Positions 6,408 through 7,491 of a stretch of DNA of 7,491 nucleotides are shown here, one piece after another. The DNA comes from Aquificota bacterium. Lineage in GTDB: Bacteria; Thermosulfidibacterota; Thermosulfidibacteria; Thermosulfidibacterales; B14-G1. Made by a program: the position numbers and the translations under genes. The stretch covers positions 1 through 7,491 of the forward strand of contig WFSL01000015.1 of NCBI GenBank assembly GCA_015486015.1, in the 5' to 3' direction. A model generated the notes under the pieces. That model made no database searches and had not been told where the DNA came from. It saw only the letters and a list, made by a program, of their open reading frames with translations. Every line of letters starts with the position of its first letter. Positions within the stretch are counted from its first letter, which is position 1.

Positions 6408-7142
6408 TTAGTCACCCTGGCCATTCTCTTCTTTTCCGGGTAGTTGTGGGCAAGAGGGAGGTTCTAAGAGCTCAATATCGAGTCCGTGTTCCCTGGCCAA
6501 TCCTTGGAAATAGGAGAATGGATAGCGGAAGTTGAACCTCACCTTCCTGCCTTTATCTCTCTTCAGCTTGTCGGAGGGTTTGAAGGTGAAGAAAAAGACA
6601 GAGCCTTCCCCCATGATCTTTCCTATGTTCTGGAAGATTTCCTCTATCTCCTCAGGGGGAAGATGGGAGAACACCGAGTAGGTCAACAGAAAGTCGAAGG
6701 TCTCTCCCGAGAGCTCTTTAAGCTGGGAGTCCATGGTTAGCAATAACCTGGGTCTTAATTCATCCAGCCCTTCTTCCTTTACCGATTGTTTGGCTATCTT
6801 GATGGCCTCTGGGGATATGTCAATGCCCGTGTAATTGCCAGGGTGAAGGTATCTAATGAACCGGATGCCTCCCCTCAATGTCCCACAGCCTATGTCTAAC
6901 AGGGTGTGTTCTGGCTTTAACCCATGTTGAACCAGGAATCGAAACTGCATCTCCCCTATTCTTTCCCAACGGGTGGTTCCTAGTTTCCACCTGCTATCCC
7001 GGGGGCCCAGCTTGATCTGTCTGTCCATACGTTCCCGGTACACCTGGATGAATCTTGCGTGCCCTTTCAAGTATAGATTATGGAGACGATGTATCTTGAT
7101 GGACTTTACCATTCCGTAGTACACCTCTTTCAAAAGGGGCAT
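6408..7142 (-). CDS. Class I SAM-dependent methyltransferase
   Basis: With the start at 7142 the product has 244 residues. Motif I is LLDIGCGTLRGG at 81-92, with the acidic ribose-binding residue D108 in YTGIDIS. SVFSHLPPEE at 156-165 is the usual post-motif region, and FFFTF near 183-187 a core strand. This is a Rossmann-fold methyltransferase; the residues before the core (about 40-75, WKLGTTRWERIGEMQFRFL) are probably a substrate or lid helix. The target is unknown; as first gene of a glycan operon, O-methylation of a sugar or lipid head group is a reasonable guess. The frame stays open upstream to an ATG at 7340. That 66-residue extension is very rich in lysine, arginine and proline, without recognisable structure, and AGGGAG precedes the ATG at 7142, so the shorter form is preferred. 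Confidence 0.85.
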   Translation of the reverse strand: MPLLKEVYYGMVKSIKIHRLHNLYLKGHARFIQVYRERMDRQIKLGPRDSRWKLGTTRWERIGEMQFRFLVQHGLKPEHTLLDIGCGTLRGGIRFIRYLHPGNYTGIDISPEAIKIAKQSVKEEGLDELRPRLLLTMDSQLKELSGETFDFLLTYSVFSHLPPEEIEEIFQNIGKIMGEGSVFFFTFKPSDKLKRDKGRKVRFNFRYPFSYFQGLAREHGLDIELLEPPSCPQLPGKEENGQGD

Positions 7143-7145
7143 AGG

Positions 7146-7153
7146 CTCTCCCT
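7146..7153 (-). promoter_or_regulatory. Ribosome binding site deciding the methyltransferase start
   Basis: On the minus strand AGGGAGAG lies just upstream of the ATG at 7142, with about 5 bases between the AGGGAG core and the start. No comparable site precedes the ATG at 7340 convincingly. This is the main reason to treat 7143-7340 as leader rather than coding sequence. Confidence 0.6.
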
Positions 7154-7265
7154 TTTCCCTTTTTTTCAGGCTAGTGTCCGTGGTTGGAGGGAGCAATGCC
7201 CCTTTTTGGTTCTTCTTTCTTTTGGAAATCGGAACCTTTCGGGACCTGGGTGGGTCCTTTGTCTT

Positions 7266-7323
7266 GGCTGGTACAAAATTGTGGGATAGAGAAAATTTTG
7301 TTGGTGAAATATAGGTACCAGTC
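7266..7323. repeat. Two interlocking inverted repeats in the operon leader
   Basis: The outer repeat pairs CTGGTAC (7268-7274) with GTACCAG (7315-7321), extendable to nine positions with one G-T pair, around a 40-base loop. An inner perfect 8-base repeat pairs ACAAAATT (7273-7280) with AATTTTGT (7294-7301), loop 13 bases. The two share bases 7273-7274, so they overlap by two pairs. They lie 124-181 bases upstream of the methyltransferase start. They could be a dimeric-regulator operator, a leader hairpin or a recombination scar. I find no convincing sigma-70 promoter for the operon next to them. Confidence 0.45.
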
Positions 7324-7491
7324 TCTTCAAGAAAGATCATGAGGTCTGTCTGAGCTCAGGGATACAGGCAAAGGTATTCCAAGGAAACATGTGGATAAGA
7401 TCTTTGAACCCTTCCTCACTGCAAAGTGGAAGGGAACGGGATTGGAGCTAACCGCAGTATATAGGATTGTGGAAGACCACAGTGGAACCAT
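7317..7491 (+). pseudogene. Histidine kinase ATPase-domain fragment (broken, runs off the window)
   Basis: From 7343 an open frame runs to the window end. It reads DTGKGIPRKHVDKIFEPF and then TAKWKGTGLELTAVYRIV, clearly the G1 box, F box and G2 region of a sensor histidine kinase HATPase domain. It is damaged. A TGA lies directly upstream in frame at 7340-7342, and the preceding strand seems to continue in another frame as KDHEVCL (7326-7346), implying a frameshift near 7347-7358. Nothing upstream resembles the dimerisation domain or N box. The F box reads PFLTAK where PFFTTK is usual, and the G2 box GTGLEL where GTGLGL is usual, which suggests drift without selection. It is a 5'-truncated remnant pointing away from the operon. 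Confidence 0.65.

Noticed and set aside
7143-7340. N-terminal extension of the methyltransferase starting at the ATG at 7340
   Set aside because: The extension is low-complexity, lysine/arginine/proline-rich and without fold; a strong ribosome binding site precedes the ATG at 7142; the region also carries inverted repeats.
1-7491. CRISPR array, tRNA or rRNA genes
   Set aside because: No regularly spaced direct repeats and no tRNA or rRNA signature sequences seen on either strand.

Overview
The window looks like an accessory surface-glycan locus from a Gram-negative bacterium. A sulfate-reducing or deltaproteobacterial (Desulfobacterota-like) host would fit the protein flavour, but no taxonomic marker gene is present. 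The transposase fragment at the left edge uses AGG/AGA for almost every arginine, a habit common in thermophiles; this is only a weak hint about lifestyle.

Layout. At the left edge (1-255, + strand) lies the C-terminal end of an IS4/IS1634-type transposase, followed by the unresolved right end of its element. Bases 320-519 hold frame-shifted coding debris, and 456-683 (- strand) a 75-residue lipoprotein remnant. From 7142 down to about 664 runs a tight minus-strand gene train: SAM methyltransferase, membrane-anchored CX5R phosphatase, GT-C (GT39/ArnT-like) membrane glycosyltransferase, a PIG-L deacetylase fused to a DPM-type GT2 glycosyltransferase, and a 12-helix membrane protein of unrecognised family. 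Three junctions are stop/start overlaps of 4, 8 and 4 bases, the phosphatase follows the methyltransferase by 30 bases, and the lipoprotein remnant overlaps the last gene by 20 bases. This indicates one co-transcribed, translationally coupled unit. At the right edge (7317-7491, + strand) is a broken histidine-kinase ATPase-domain fragment.

How the genes may work together (inference). The GT2 domain should load a sugar on a polyprenyl phosphate, the fused PIG-L domain should remove an N-acyl group from an N-acylated sugar, and the GT-C enzyme should transfer the sugar from the lipid carrier to a periplasmic acceptor. This resembles ArnC-ArnD-ArnT logic for amino-sugar decoration of lipid A, but with a deacetylase of an unrelated fold, joined to the carrier-loading enzyme. 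The methyltransferase and phosphatase would be tailoring or control functions.

The train is compositionally mosaic. The catalytic cores of the phosphatase and of PIG-L are GC-rich, while most of the GT-C gene and the PIG-L/GT2 central part are AT-rich. Broken genes or transposase debris lie on both sides, consistent with an exchanged or imported cassette.
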